Of a stretch of DNA of 64,000 nucleotides, positions 1 to 10,410 are shown piece after piece. Numbering within the stretch: position 1 is the first letter of the stretch; each line of letters opens with the position of its first letter. The stretch comes from Luteimicrobium album (GTDB lineage Bacteria > Actinomycetota > Actinomycetes > Actinomycetales > Cellulomonadaceae), in NCBI RefSeq assembly GCF_030161555.1, contig NZ_BSUK01000001.1, positions 4,030,001 to 4,094,000 on the forward strand, written 5' to 3'. Under the pieces are notes generated by a model. The model ran no database searches. It was not told the origin of the DNA and saw only the letters and a list, made by a program, of their open reading frames with translations. Made by a program: the position numbers and the translations under genes.

Positions 1-2
1 TC

Positions 3-1166
3 GTGGGCGACCCGGACATCATGGACACGTGGGCCACGAGCTCGCTGACCCCGCAGATCGCGGGCGGCTGGCTCGAGGACCCCGAGCTGTTCGCGCGCGT
101 CTTCCCGATGGACCTGCGCCCCCAGGCCCAGGACATCATCCGCACGTGGCTGTTTTCCACGGTCGTGCGCTCGCACCTCGAGTTCGGGACGCTCCCCTGG
201 AAGGACGCCGCGATCAGCGGCTGGATCCTCGACCCCGACCGCAAGAAGATGAGCAAGTCCAAGGGCAACGTGGTCACGCCGCAGGGTCTGCTCGACGAGC
301 ACGGGTCCGACGCCGTCCGCTACTGGGCCGCAGCCGCGCGCCTCGGCACCGACGCGGCGTTCGAGGTCGGCCAGATGAAGATCGGTCGCCGCCTCGCGAT
401 CAAGATCCTCAACGCCAGCAAGTTCGCACTGTCGTTCGGGGCGTCGCAGGGCGACGGCACCGACGAGTCGCACACCGTCTCGCTCGACCCGTCCCTCGTG
501 ACCGTCGAGCTCGACAAGGCGATGCTCGCGGGGCTCGCGACGGTCGTCCAGCAGGCCACCGAGGCGTTCGAGGCGTACGACCACACGCGCGCGCTCGAGG
601 TCACCGAGACGTTCTTCTGGACGTTCTGCGACGACTACCTCGAGCTCGTCAAGGACCGGGCGTACGGCGCCGGCGCGGGCGCCGACGACGCGTCCCCTGA
701 GACCGCGTCGGCCCGCGCCGCGCTCGCGCTCGCGCTCGACACGCTGCTGCGCCTCTTCGCGCCGTTCGTACCGTTCGCGACCGAGGAGGTCTGGTCCTGG
801 TGGCGCGCCGGCTCGATCCACCGCGCGACCTGGCCCGTGGCCGCCCCGCTGCGGGACGCCGCCGGCGACGCCGACCCGCTCGTGCTCACCGCCGCCGGCC
901 ACGCGCTGGCCGCGCTCCGCAAGATCAAGTCCGAGGCGAAGGTCTCCATGCGGGTCCCGATCCTCGCGGCGACCGTCGCGATCCCGGCCGACCTCCAGCC
1001 GGGCGTCCGCTCCGCCGTCGACGACGTGCGTGGCGCCGGGCGCGTCACGGGCCCCCTCGAGATCGTCGAGCCGGCCGAGGGCCAGGGCGACCCGGCCGTC
1101 CAGGGCGGGATCGTCGTCGTGAGCTCGGAGCTGGGCGAGCCGGAGCCGAAGAGTCCCCGCGCCTGA
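3..1166 (+). CDS. valS: Valyl-tRNA synthetase, C-terminal part
   Basis: Charges tRNA-Val with valine in the cytoplasm. The gene enters from the left edge, so only about 387 C-terminal residues are present. The visible part starts in the catalytic core with DTWATSSLTPQ, carries the class I KMSKS signature at visible residues 82-86 (KKMSKSKGN), and continues into the helical anticodon-binding domain. The end (EPEPKSPRA) is short and Pro/Glu-rich; I do not see the coiled-coil arm that many bacterial ValRS carry at the C terminus. It converges with the next gene across a long inverted repeat. Family assignment is secure; the true start is outside the window. Confidence 0.95.
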   Translation: MGDPDIMDTWATSSLTPQIAGGWLEDPELFARVFPMDLRPQAQDIIRTWLFSTVVRSHLEFGTLPWKDAAISGWILDPDRKKMSKSKGNVVTPQGLLDEHGSDAVRYWAAAARLGTDAAFEVGQMKIGRRLAIKILNASKFALSFGASQGDGTDESHTVSLDPSLVTVELDKAMLAGLATVVQQATEAFEAYDHTRALEVTETFFWTFCDDYLELVKDRAYGAGAGADDASPETASARAALALALDTLLRLFAPFVPFATEEVWSWWRAGSIHRATWPVAAPLRDAAGDADPLVLTAAGHALAALRKIKSEAKVSMRVPILAATVAIPADLQPGVRSAVDDVRGAGRVTGPLEIVEPAEGQGDPAVQGGIVVVSSELGEPEPKSPRA

Positions 1167-1240
1167 TCTGAGCCGACCCGCAGCATCCCCGCCGGGGCCC
1201 GGCAAGCCGACGCCCGCAGGGGTGACCCGACCGCCGAGGA

Positions 1241-1343
1241 GCGGAGGCGGGGGTAGGCGCGCGGTCGTGGGGGGCCTGGCGGGAGCCGGAGCGAGGAACG
1301 AGCGGAGGCGGATGGTAGACCGCGCGCCTACCCCCGCCTCCGC
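1241..1343. terminator. Long inverted repeat between convergent genes
   Basis: Arms at 1241-1266 and 1318-1343 are perfect 26-nt reverse complements separated by 51 nt. They lie between the 3' ends of valS and the minus-strand baeRF gene, so a bidirectional transcription terminator is the simplest reading. The spacer holds a further direct copy of the first ten or so bases of the left arm (GAGCGGAGGCGG near 1300). No U-tract follows, which is common for actinobacterial terminators. Confidence 0.6.
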
Positions 1344-1366
1344 TTCACCCACCCAAGACGACCGAC

Positions 1367-2565
1367 CTAGACGACGTCGCGCAACCGACCCCGGTCCGAC
1401 GACATCGTCGGCGCCGCCTCGCTCGGCGTGCCCGCGTCGTGCCACCGCAGCACGGCGCCCACGCCGTCGACGAGCTCCGCCGCGCCGTCGGGCACGAACG
1501 TGAGCCCGGCGTCCTGGCCGAGCGCGGCTCGCACGAGCGCGACGGACGCGGGCAGGGGTGGACGCCGTCGGTGGCGCCAAGGTCCTCGACGTCGCCGCGG
1601 TCGAGCGCGACCTGGAGCGCTTCGGGCCCGACCCAGATCTCGCGGTCGTCGAGCTCGCCCTCGCCGCCGAAGCCCTCGGCGAGCAGCAGGTCGGAGACCT
1701 GTCCCCGCTGGAGGACGGTCACGACGTCGCCGAGCGAGGTGACGCTGCCGTCGTCGCGCCCCTGGCCGGTCCGGTAGGCGTCGACGACGCGTGCGCGGCG
1801 CCGGTCGCGGCAGGCGGTGACGGCCTCGGCGAGGCGGGCCGCGAACACGCCCTCCTTCGCCCCCGCGCCGCGGGAGCCTCCGGGCACGTCGACGGCGAGG
1901 TCGAGGGTCTGCCGCGACAGCGCCGCGCGGACGAGCGCGAGCGCGCGGACGTCGCCGGTCAGCACGACGAGCTCGGGCCGGTGCTCGGTCACCTGCTTGT
2001 CGACCTCGTGGGCGACGGCCTCGGCGTTGCGGTCCCACGAGTCCTCGACACGGTGGTCGATGCGCTTGTCGGCGGTGGTGCCGGTGCGGACCTTGTTGAG
2101 GACGTCGTGCCCGGCCTCGACGGTGAGGGGCTCGGGCTGGCGCGCGGGGTCGCCTCCCCAGGACCACGTCAGGTCGGCGCCGACCCGGTCGACGACGACG
2201 ACCAGGTAGTCGACCGACTCGTCCGCCGAGCGGGCGGCGTCGAGCAGGACGGGCACGGGGCCGTACTCGGCGCGCGAGACGGTCGGCGGCTCGGCGAGCA
2301 CCCGTTCGAGGAGGATGCCGTCGTCCTCGGTGGCGATGAGGACCCGGCCGTGGGGTCCGGCGAGCCGGAGCGGCTTGAGGACGCGGGCCTCGAGGGCGTC
2401 GCACACGCCCTGCGGCGCCCCTTGCGCGGCGAGGTCGCGCCTGAGGACGCGCCACCGCCCTTCGACGTCCGGGTCGGCGGCCTCGATGCCTCGCGTGGCG
2501 TCGAGGTAGACGGTCGCGAACGGGCCGGGGTGTCCGGCCAGGGGCCGCAGCCAGTCGATCTTCAC
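1367..2565 (-). CDS. baeRF family 2 (eRF1-like) protein, frameshifted
   Basis: Resembles the bacterial archaeo-eukaryotic release factor (baeRF) family 2, the group of mycobacterial Rv2629. I recognise it from the N terminus (KIDWLRPL, FATVYLDATR), the central VVVVDRVGADL and the conserved LVLTGDVRALALV stretch. Function in translation quality control is known only by analogy to Pelota/Vms1-like proteins. The GTG at 2565 is preceded by GGAGGT at good spacing. The frame breaks near 1555-1558 in a run of four G; adding one base joins GVHP to the other frame (ASVALVRAALG...LRDVV) and gives 399 residues. The break is most likely a sequencing error. Confidence 0.75.
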
Positions 2566-2696
2566 GTACGCACCTCCGGGCGCAGGCGGCGGGCGCTGGC
2601 CGCTCGGTGGAGTCGCCCGACGATCCCCTCGTGCGGGCCGGCGCCCCGGGTTCCCCCAGCGTCGTCCTGATCGGGCGTGCCCGCCACCGGACGGCG

Positions 2697-3581
2697 TCAG
2701 GCGTGCGGGAGCTCCTCGGCGACGGCACGCAGGACGTCGACGAACGCGCGGATCTCCGGGCGGCGACCGGCGCCGGCCCGGTGGGCGACGCGGGTGCGGC
2801 GGGTGGTCCCGACGGGGTCGAGGCGGACCGGCGGCGGCACGTCCACCGCCGCGAGCTGCGGGACGATCGCCACGCCCTGGCCCGCGGCGACGAGCGCGAG
2901 CACGGTGGCGAAGTCGTCGACGACGTGCCGCGTCACGGGCTCGTAGCCCGCGGCACGGCACAGATGCACGGCGGCCGCGCGGCACAGCGTGCCGGGCCCG
3001 GCGAGGATCCACGGCTCGTCGCGGACGTCCGCGACCGTGCGCGCCGCCCGGCCGCGCGTCGCGAGGTGCACGGCCTCCTCGAGCAGGGGCGCGCTCTGGA
3101 TGCCCCGCGCCGCCGCCCGTGGGACGACGTCGTAGTCCTGCACCAGGCCGATGTCGACCCGGTCGTCGCGGAGCGCCGCGGGCACGTCGGCGGGGTCGAG
3201 CTCCACGACGTGGAGCCGGAGCCCCGGGTGCCGTTCCGCGAGCCGGGCGAGCGCCGTCGGGAGGAGCGTGCGGACGGCCGTCGGGAAGGCGCCGATCCGC
3301 ACGGTCCCCACTGCGGTGCCGCGGGCCGCGAGGACGGACGCCTCGGCCTGCTCGAGCGCGAGGAGCACGTCGTCGGTCGCCGCAGCGAGCGCGGCCCCGG
3401 CGTCCGTCAGGCGGACGCGCCGGCCCGTGCGTTCGAGCAGAGGGATGCCCGCCTCGCGCTCGAGCGTCGCGAGCTGCTGCGAGACGGCGGACGCCGTGTA
3501 CCCGCGAAGCTGGGCCACCGCGGCGATGGTCCCGAGCCGGGACAGGTCGTCGAGCAGCCGCAGGCGGCGAGGATCGAGCAT
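2697..3581 (-). CDS. LysR-family transcriptional regulator
   Basis: DNA-binding regulator of about 294 residues. The N-terminal winged helix-turn-helix is clear (LDDLSRLGTIAAVAQ, then SAVSQQLATLE), followed by an effector-binding domain. It is divergent from the DapA-family gene starting at 3654 with only 72 bp between them, the classic arrangement for a LysR regulator and its target. An ATG at 3581 is preferred; a GTG two codons upstream (3587) is possible. The inducer cannot be read from sequence. Confidence 0.85.
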   Translation of the reverse strand: MLDPRRLRLLDDLSRLGTIAAVAQLRGYTASAVSQQLATLEREAGIPLLERTGRRVRLTDAGAALAAATDDVLLALEQAEASVLAARGTAVGTVRIGAFPTAVRTLLPTALARLAERHPGLRLHVVELDPADVPAALRDDRVDIGLVQDYDVVPRAAARGIQSAPLLEEAVHLATRGRAARTVADVRDEPWILAGPGTLCRAAAVHLCRAAGYEPVTRHVVDDFATVLALVAAGQGVAIVPQLAAVDVPPPVRLDPVGTTRRTRVAHRAGAGRRPEIRAFVDVLRAVAEELPHA

Positions 3582-3653
3582 CAGCACACCTTACGGCTAC
3601 CACCACGTTTACGCGCTCGACACTGATGCTCGGAGCCGGCCAGGCTGGGACGC

Positions 3654-4541
3654 ATGGCCCTCACCGGAGTCCTCGTCCCCCTCGTCACGCCGTTCGACCA
3701 GCGCGGGGCCGTCGCGTTCGACGCGCTCGAATCGCTCGCCCGCCGGGTGCTCGACGACGGCGCCACCGGCCTGGTCGCGCTCGGCACCACCGCGGAGCCC
3801 TCGTCCCTCTCGGCGGCCGAGCGGCAGGCAATCCTCGACGTCGTCGAGCGGGTCGCGGAGGATCGCCGGGCGACGCTCCTCGTCGGCGCGAGCAGCGCCG
3901 AGGACCTGGTGGCGCTGCGAGGTCGCGCCGCGGTCACGGCCGCCCTGACGCTCGTCCCGCCGTTCGTCCGCCCCGGCGAGGCTGGAACGGTCGCCCATCT
4001 GACGGCGCTCGCCCGGCTCAGCCCCGTGCCGCTCGTCGTCTACCACGTGCCGCACCGGACGGGTCAGGAGCTTCGTCCCGACGCGCTGCGCCGGCTCGCC
4101 CACGTGGACGGGATCGTCGGGACGAAGCTGAGCACGCCCGCCGACGCTGCGGCGGCGGCGCTGCTCGGCGATCTGCCCGACGGCTTCGACGTGCTCGCCG
4201 GCGACGACGCGGTCCTCGCACCGATGCTCGCGCTGGGCGCGACCGGTGGTGTGCTCGCGTCGGCCCACCTGGCGACCGCGGCGTTCGCACGGCTGGTCGC
4301 GGCGTGGGCGGGGCCGCGGGTCGACACGGCGAGCACGCGCGAGCTCGGCGCACGGCTCGCCCGGCTGTCCGCCGCCTGCTTCGCGGAGCCGAACCCCGCC
4401 GTCGTCAAGGGCGCGCTGCACGCGCAGGGACGCATCCCGACCGCCGCGGTCCGCCTGCCCCTGCTGCCGGCGAGCGCGGCGAGCGTGGACGCCGCCCTGG
4501 CGGCGCTCGACGCGGTCGAGCCCGCGGTCACTCAGGCGTAG
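3654..4541 (+). CDS. Dihydrodipicolinate synthase/N-acetylneuraminate lyase family protein
   Basis: A 295-residue class I aldolase-type TIM barrel. Visible family motifs are the GTTAE loop (the GTTGE position), YHVPHRTGQ with the catalytic tyrosine, and GTKLST with the Schiff-base lysine. Members condense or cleave pyruvate-containing substrates; DapA makes lysine/diaminopimelate precursor, but the family also holds sugar-acid aldolases and dehydratases. Its location next to a divergent LysR gene rather than dapB or lysine genes argues for a catabolic or accessory member, so I give no symbol. Its last codons lie in a 17-bp tandem duplication shared with the end of the chorismate mutase gene. 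Confidence 0.8.
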   Translation: MALTGVLVPLVTPFDQRGAVAFDALESLARRVLDDGATGLVALGTTAEPSSLSAAERQAILDVVERVAEDRRATLLVGASSAEDLVALRGRAAVTAALTLVPPFVRPGEAGTVAHLTALARLSPVPLVVYHVPHRTGQELRPDALRRLAHVDGIVGTKLSTPADAAAAALLGDLPDGFDVLAGDDAVLAPMLALGATGGVLASAHLATAAFARLVAAWAGPRVDTASTRELGARLARLSAACFAEPNPAVVKGALHAQGRIPTAAVRLPLLPASAASVDAALAALDAVEPAVTQA

Positions 4542-4564
4542 GTGTCGCTCAGGCGTAGGTGTCG
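4531..4564. repeat. 17-bp perfect tandem duplication
   Basis: The 17 bases at 4531-4547 are repeated exactly at 4548-4564. The first copy supplies the last codons and stop of the DapA-family gene; the second supplies the last codons and stop of the opposing chorismate mutase gene. With one copy the two genes would overlap tail to tail and both would still end at the same codons. It may be a real recent duplication or an assembly artefact. Confidence 0.8.
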
Positions 4565-4874
4565 AGCGGGGGCACCTCGGTGCCCGCGTGCGCGGCGGCG
4601 ATCAGCTCGTGGTGCCGGATGACCTCGGCGACGATGAACTCACGGAACTTCTCCGCGAACTCCGGGTCGAGGCCCGCGGAGTCGGCGATCGCCGTGAGCC
4701 GCGCGATCTGCTGGCGGTCACGCTCGGGGTCCGCGGGGGCAGCCCGCCCTGCGCCTTGAGCTCGCCGACGCGGCGCGTGAACTTGAAGCGCTCGGCCAGC
4801 AGGTGCATGAGCGCGGCGTCGACGTTGTCGATGCTCGCGCGCAGGGTGAGGATCTCGGAGGGGATCTCGGGCAT
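4549..4874 (-). CDS. Chorismate mutase (AroQ type), frameshifted
   Basis: Converts chorismate to prephenate for phenylalanine and tyrosine synthesis. The first frame reads [23 protein letters not shown]...[11 protein letters not shown], the second continues [13 protein letters not shown]...[14 protein letters not shown], together the all-helical AroQ fold including the basic residues of the active site (R near the N terminus, the VGELK lysine). The break lies in the run of five G at 4735-4739; one added base gives 108 residues, normal for the actinobacterial secreted-less form. ATG at 4874. It follows clpX on the same strand. Confidence 0.8.
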
Positions 4875-4942
4875 GTCCCGATCCTCCCACGCGGATCCGG
4901 GCACCCCGTCCACGTCCGGCTCCGACGACGGCGCGTCCGGGG

Positions 4943-6241
<1,299 letters not shown>

Positions 6242-6376
6242 GGATTGCCTCCGTCCGTCGGACCCCCGCGCGCGGGGGCTGGCACCGGCGGTCCCCCGCC
6301 GGCCCCTCATCGTCCCATTGCACACCACCGGAGCGTCGGATGTCAGCCGCGTTACCGGTCTCGTGTCGGGACGGGT

Positions 6377-6408
6377 GCCCGGCACCGGCCGGGAGGCCGG
6401 TGCCGGGC
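6377..6408 (-). terminator. Hairpin between clpP2 and clpX
   Basis: Arms 6377-6390 and 6395-6408 pair perfectly (14 bp, loop GGGA). It sits 18 nt after the clpP2 stop, on the clpP2-to-clpX side, and would end or attenuate the clpP1P2 transcript. A second short palindrome of 16 bp lies at 6263-6278 in the clpX leader. Confidence 0.7.
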
Positions 6409-6425
6409 GGATGCTCGCGCCGGGC

Positions 6426-7124
6426 TCAGGCCCGGGTGAGCGCTGCCGCCTTGCGGCTCTCGAGGACCTCGTCCACGAGGCCGTAGTCCTTGGCCTGCGC
6501 GGCAGTGAGGATCTTGTCGCGCTCGATGTCCTGGCGGACCTCCTCGACCGACTTGCCCGAGTGGTGCGCCAGCGTGTCCTCGAGCCACTCGCGCATGCGA
6601 ATCAGCTCGTTGGCGTGGATCTCGATGTCGGACGCCTGCGCGTAGCCGCCGCCCTCCATCGCGGGCTGGTGGATGAGGACGCGTGCGTTCGGCAGCGCGA
6701 GGCGCTTGCCGGGCGTGCCGGCGGCGAGCAGCACGGCCGCGGCCGAGGCCGCCTGCCCGAGGCAGACGGTCTGGATCTCCGGCTTGATGTACTGCATCGT
6801 GTCGTACAGCGCCGTCATGGCCGTGAACGACCCGCCCGGCGAGTTGATGTAGATGATGATGTCGCGGTCCGGGTCCTGGCTCTCCAGGACGAGGAGCTGC
6901 GCCATCACGTCGTCGGCCGACGCGTCGTCCACCTGCACGCCGAGGAAGATGATGCGGTCCTCGAACAGCTTGGTGTAGGGGTCCTGGCGCTTGAAGCCGT
7001 AGGCGGTGCGCTCCTCGAACTGCGGGAGCACGTAGCGCGACGACGGCGCCCCGTACGGAAGCGCGAGGCCGCCGGCGCCCGCGAGGCGCTGCGCGGTGGA
7101 CAGGTACTGGGATTCGGTGCTCAC
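6426..7124 (-). CDS. clpP2: ATP-dependent Clp protease proteolytic subunit ClpP2
   Basis: Serine peptidase subunit of the Clp protease, 232 residues. The catalytic triad is visible: Ser in [10 protein letters not shown], His in VLIHQPAM, Asp in DIERDKIL. The handle region reads INSPGGS. Actinobacterial Clp needs two different ClpP proteins that form a mixed tetradecamer; this one has the longer N-terminal extension typical of ClpP2 and lies 40 bp downstream of clpP1 in one operon. Confidence 0.95.
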   Translation of the reverse strand: MSTESQYLSTAQRLAGAGGLALPYGAPSSRYVLPQFEERTAYGFKRQDPYTKLFEDRIIFLGVQVDDASADDVMAQLLVLESQDPDRDIIIYINSPGGSFTAMTALYDTMQYIKPEIQTVCLGQAASAAAVLLAAGTPGKRLALPNARVLIHQPAMEGGGYAQASDIEIHANELIRMREWLEDTLAHHSGKSVEEVRQDIERDKILTAAQAKDYGLVDEVLESRKAAALTRA

Positions 7125-7164
7125 TAGGTCCTCCTCGGAAGGTCGATGGGTGCGGGGACCGCGG

Positions 7165-7814
7165 TCAGGACTCGCTGGCCGTGCCGCCGCCGCCCGAGAC
7201 GGCCTCGGAGCTCGTCACGACGTGGTCGACGAACCCGTACTCGAGGGCCTCCTCGGCCGTGAACCAGTTGTCCCGGTCGTTGTCCTGGAGGACCTTCTCG
7301 AGCGGCTGGCCCGTCTGCTCGGCCGTGAGCTCGGCGAGCACCTTCTTCATGTGCATGATGAGCTGCGCGTTGATCCGCACGTCGGTCGCGGTGCCGCCGA
7401 TGCCGCCCGAGGGCTGGTGCATCATGACGCGCGCGTGGGGGTCGCGTAGCGCTTGCCCTTGGCGCCCGACGAGAGCAGGAACTGCCCCATCGAGGCCGCC
7501 ATCCCGACCGCGATGGTCGCGACGTCGGGCTGGATGTACTGCATGGTGTCGTAGATCGCCATGCCGGCCGTGATCGACCCGCCCGGCGAGTTGATGTACA
7601 GCCAGATGTCCTTGTCCGGGTCCTCAGCGGCGAGCAGCATCATCTGTGCGCAGATCGCGTTCGCGTTCTCGTCGCGCACCTCGGAACCGAGCCAGATGAT
7701 CCGCTCGCGCAGGAGCCGGTTGTAGATCGAGTCGTTGAGCCCGAAGCCCTGGCCCTCGGCGCGCAGGGCGGGCGCCGTCGCGTCGTGGGTGGTGCTGGCG
7801 GAGTGCTCGGCCAT
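7165..7814 (-). CDS. clpP1: ATP-dependent Clp protease proteolytic subunit ClpP1, frameshifted
   Basis: First gene of the clpP1-clpP2 operon. Triad residues are Ser in [10 protein letters not shown], His in MMHQPSGG and Asp in [15 protein letters not shown] is present. The frame breaks in the run of five G at 7437-7441: the first frame ends ...KRYATP then a stop, while the next frame resumes ARVMMHQP. One added base restores 216 residues. Because this protease is essential in actinobacteria, a true mutation is unlikely and the break is read as a sequencing error. A GAGGAG ribosome-binding site precedes the ATG at 7814. Confidence 0.93.
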
Positions 7815-7886
7815 GTTCTCGTCGCTCCTCGTCGTCGTCCGTCCGGTCGTCCCTGCGGTGCCCCCGCGGTCCGTCCGGCTGATGTG

Positions 7887-7948
7887 ACCCTAACGTCCCC
7901 GGCGGGCCCGCCACGTCCCGTCCGGCGGCCTTTTCGCTGACGGCGCAC
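7887..7948 (-). promoter_or_regulatory. clpP1P2 promoter with ClgR-like box
   Basis: On the minus strand a TAGGGT -10 hexamer lies at 7892-7887, about 75 nt before the clpP1 start. Some 40 bp further upstream, 7931-7948 has the CGC-N5-GCG core flanked by T/A-rich ends that, from memory, defines the binding site of ClgR, the actinobacterial activator of clp genes. The centre would fall near -60 from the likely start point, a usual activator position. Confidence 0.5.
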
Positions 7949-8009
7949 CTGGCCGGGCGATCGGCGCACCGTGCGCCGCCGCCGCGCTCCCCCGCCCCGA
8001 CGACGACAG

Positions 8010-8035
8010 CCCCCGCCTCCTCCAGGAGGCGGGGG
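8010..8035 (-). terminator. Terminator downstream of tig
   Basis: Perfect 11-bp GC stem (8010-8020 with 8025-8035) and TCCA loop, 35 nt beyond the tig stop codon. Confidence 0.75.
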
Positions 8036-8069
8036 CCGTGCGCGGGTGCCGGGGTCGCCGGCGGGTGGC

Positions 8070-9466
8070 TCAGGCCTTGTCGGCGGTCTCGTCGGCCGCG
8101 TCCGACGCGGCCTCGGAGGCGGCGTCGGCGACCGCGGAGGCGGCGGCCGAGTCGGCGAGGGCGTCGGCGTCCGCGGCGTCCGCGTCGGCCTCGTCCGAGC
8201 CGATGAGGTCGGACAGGTCGACGACGTTGCCCTCGGAGTCCTTGACCTCGACGCGGCGGAGCGCGACCGCGAGCGCCTTGGAGCGCGCGACCTCGCCGAC
8301 CATCGCGGGGATCTGGCCGTTCTGGTCGATGGTCTGGACGAACTCGTTCGGGTCCATCCCGTACTGGCGCGACGACTGCACGAGGTACTCGAGCAGCTCC
8401 TCCTGGGCGACCTGGACCTCGAGCTGCTCGGCGAGCGTGTCGAGGACGATCTGGTTGCGGAGCGCCTTCTGCGTCTCCTCGGTCACCTCGGTGCGGTGGG
8501 CGTCGTCCTCGAGGCGGCCCTCGGACTCGAGGTGTCGGTGCACCTCGGCCTCGACGACGCCCTGGGGCACGGGGACCTCGAGGTTCTCGAGGATGGCCTC
8601 GAGCAGGAGGTCGCGGGCGGCGACGACCTGGTTCTGCGTCTTGATGCCCTTGACCTGCTCGCGCAGGTCGTCCTTGAGCTCGTCGAGGGTGTCGAACTCG
8701 CTGGCGAGCTGGGCGAAGTCGTCGTCAGCCTCGGGCAGGTCGCGCTCCTTGACCTGCGTCGCGGTGACGGTGATGTCGGAGTCCTTGCCCTCGTGCTCGC
8801 CGCCGGCCAGCGGGGAGCGGAAGGTCGTGGTCTCGCCCGCGGACAGGCCGACGAGCGCCTCGTCGAGGCCGTCGAGCATGGTGCCCGACCCGATCTGGTA
8901 GCTGACGCCCGACACGGAGTCGATCTCGTCGCCGTCGATCTCGGCCTTGAGGTCGAGCACGACGAAGTCGCCGTCCTTCGCGGGACGGTCGACGCCGACC
9001 AGGGTGCCGAAGCGCTCGCGCAGCGCGTCCAGGCGCTCGGCGACGTCCTCGTCGGTGACCGAGGCCGCGTCGACGGTCACGGCGAGGCCGGACAGCTCGG
9101 GCAGCTCGATCTCGGGGCGGACCTCGACCTCGGCGGTGAAGTGGAGCTCGCCGTCCTTCTCCGACGGGTCGGGCACCTGGGTGACCTCGACCTCGGGCTG
9201 GCCGAGGGGCGCAGGTCGTTCTCGCGCACGGCCTCGCTGTAGAACCCGCCGAGACCGTCGTTGATGGCGTGCTCGAGGACCGCGGCACGGCCGACGCGCT
9301 GGTCGATGACGCGCGGCGGGACCTTGCCCTTGCGGAAGCCGGGCACCTGCACCTCGCTCGCGATGTGCTCGTAGGCGTGCTCGATGCTCGGCTTGAGCTC
9401 GTCGTACTCCACCTCGACGGTCAGCTTGACCTTGGTGGGGTCCAGGCTCTCGACGGCGCTCTTCAC
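8070..9466 (-). CDS. tig: Trigger factor, frameshifted
   Basis: Ribosome-bound chaperone with peptidyl-prolyl isomerase activity. The ribosome-docking signature is GFRKGKVP in the N-terminal domain, followed by the FKBP-like domain ([14 protein letters not shown]) and the helical C-terminal chaperone arms. The frame breaks in the run of four G at 9206-9209 (ENDLRP to LGQPEVEVT); one added base gives 465 residues. I choose the GTG at 9466 ([10 protein letters not shown]) because GGAG lies 9 nt upstream; an upstream TTG at 9481 is also open. The last 40 or so residues are almost only Ala, Asp, Glu and Ser, an unusually long acidic tail. The gene is alone between clpP1 and the cupin gene. Confidence 0.93.
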
Positions 9467-9627
9467 TTCGATGATCTCCAACCGGTGGGCGCGCGCCTAC
9501 GGTCAGGTCGGCGCGGGGGTTCGTGTGGGCCTGACGCTCGCTCTCGGGCATCGGGGGCCGGCACACGGGCGTACGGGCAACCCAACGATCGTACGTCATC
9601 GAGGGCCGGCGCGACCAAGGGCCGGGG

Positions 9628-10008
9628 TCAGCTCCCGGGCCCGAGCACGGGCCGGTGGTGCCGGGTGAGCGTGACCTCGCCGTCCGTCTCGACGATCACG
9701 GCGACGACGTCGGTGTCGGCCCAGGTCTGGTGCGTCTCGCCCGGCTCCCAGACGGCGCACCGCCCGGCGACGAGGTCGACGGGGGCGTCGTCACCAGCGG
9801 CCACGCGTGCCCCGCCGGAGAGGACGGCGAAGACCTGGCGCCGCGTCGCGGGGTGGCGGCCGAGCGCCCCACCGGCGGCGAGGTGAGCGACGTGGACGCT
9901 CGTCGCCTCGTCGGCGTCGGCGGCGACGACGTCCGGGAGGAAGTCCATCACGACGCCGGTGCTCGCGAACCGGTCGATCTCACGGCGGGGCAGCTCGTAG
10001 AGGCGCAC
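9628..10008 (-). CDS. Small cupin-domain protein
   Basis: A 126-residue single-domain cupin. The two cupin motifs are visible around GGALGRHPATRRQVFAVLSG and the second at WEPGETHQTWADTD, with histidines in metal-ligand positions. The substrate is not evident. The open frame runs on into the neighbouring tRNA-Pro gene, so I place the start at the GTG at 10008 (VRLYELPRREID) outside the tRNA. Confidence 0.7.
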   Translation of the reverse strand: MRLYELPRREIDRFASTGVVMDFLPDVVAADADEATSVHVAHLAAGGALGRHPATRRQVFAVLSGGARVAAGDDAPVDLVAGRCAVWEPGETHQTWADTDVVAVIVETDGEVTLTRHHRPVLGPGS

Positions 10009-10028
10009 CCGGCGATCGTGCCATGCGA

Positions 10029-10104
<76 letters not shown>

Positions 10105-10225
10105 TGACGCGCTGCGGGGCAGCGCGACCGTGCGAGTCTATCCAGGTCGCAGCGCCGGGTCGCGGTTTTGCTAAGGTGGGGCCCGCACGTCGGCCCGACC
10201 GCTGTCCGCGGCGCCGGCGACCTGT

Positions 10226-10296
10226 GCGGATGTAGCTCAATGGTAGAGCCTCAGTCTTCCAAACTGATGACGCGGGTTCGATTCCCGTCATCCGCT
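10226..10296 (+). tRNA. tRNA-Gly (UCC)
   Basis: Acceptor stem GCGGATG pairs with CATCCGC, D-arm GCTCAATGGTAGAGC, anticodon loop CTTCCAA (TCC), T-loop GGTTCGATTCC. CCA is not encoded. A TAAGGT -10-like box lies at 10172-10177. Confidence 0.95.
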
Positions 10297-10339
10297 CCCC
10301 GTTCCCCTCGCGGCCGCCGTCTCACCAGTCGTCGCGCCG

Positions 10340-10369
10340 TTGCAGCATGTGGACACGCGGCGATAGCCT
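10340..10369 (+). promoter_or_regulatory. Promoter of the cysteine operon
   Basis: TTGCAG (10340-10345) and TAGCCT (10364-10369) are spaced 18 bp and would start transcription near 10376, about 35 nt before the leader peptide. Confidence 0.5.
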
Positions 10370-10410
10370 CGACCCGCAGCACACCATCCGCACCCAGGAG
10401 GGATCCGTTC

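Noticed and set aside
7437-7441. Programmed frameshift in clpP1
   Set aside because: The same type of one-base loss occurs in about 26 other runs in the window, so a specific regulatory frameshift is not needed.
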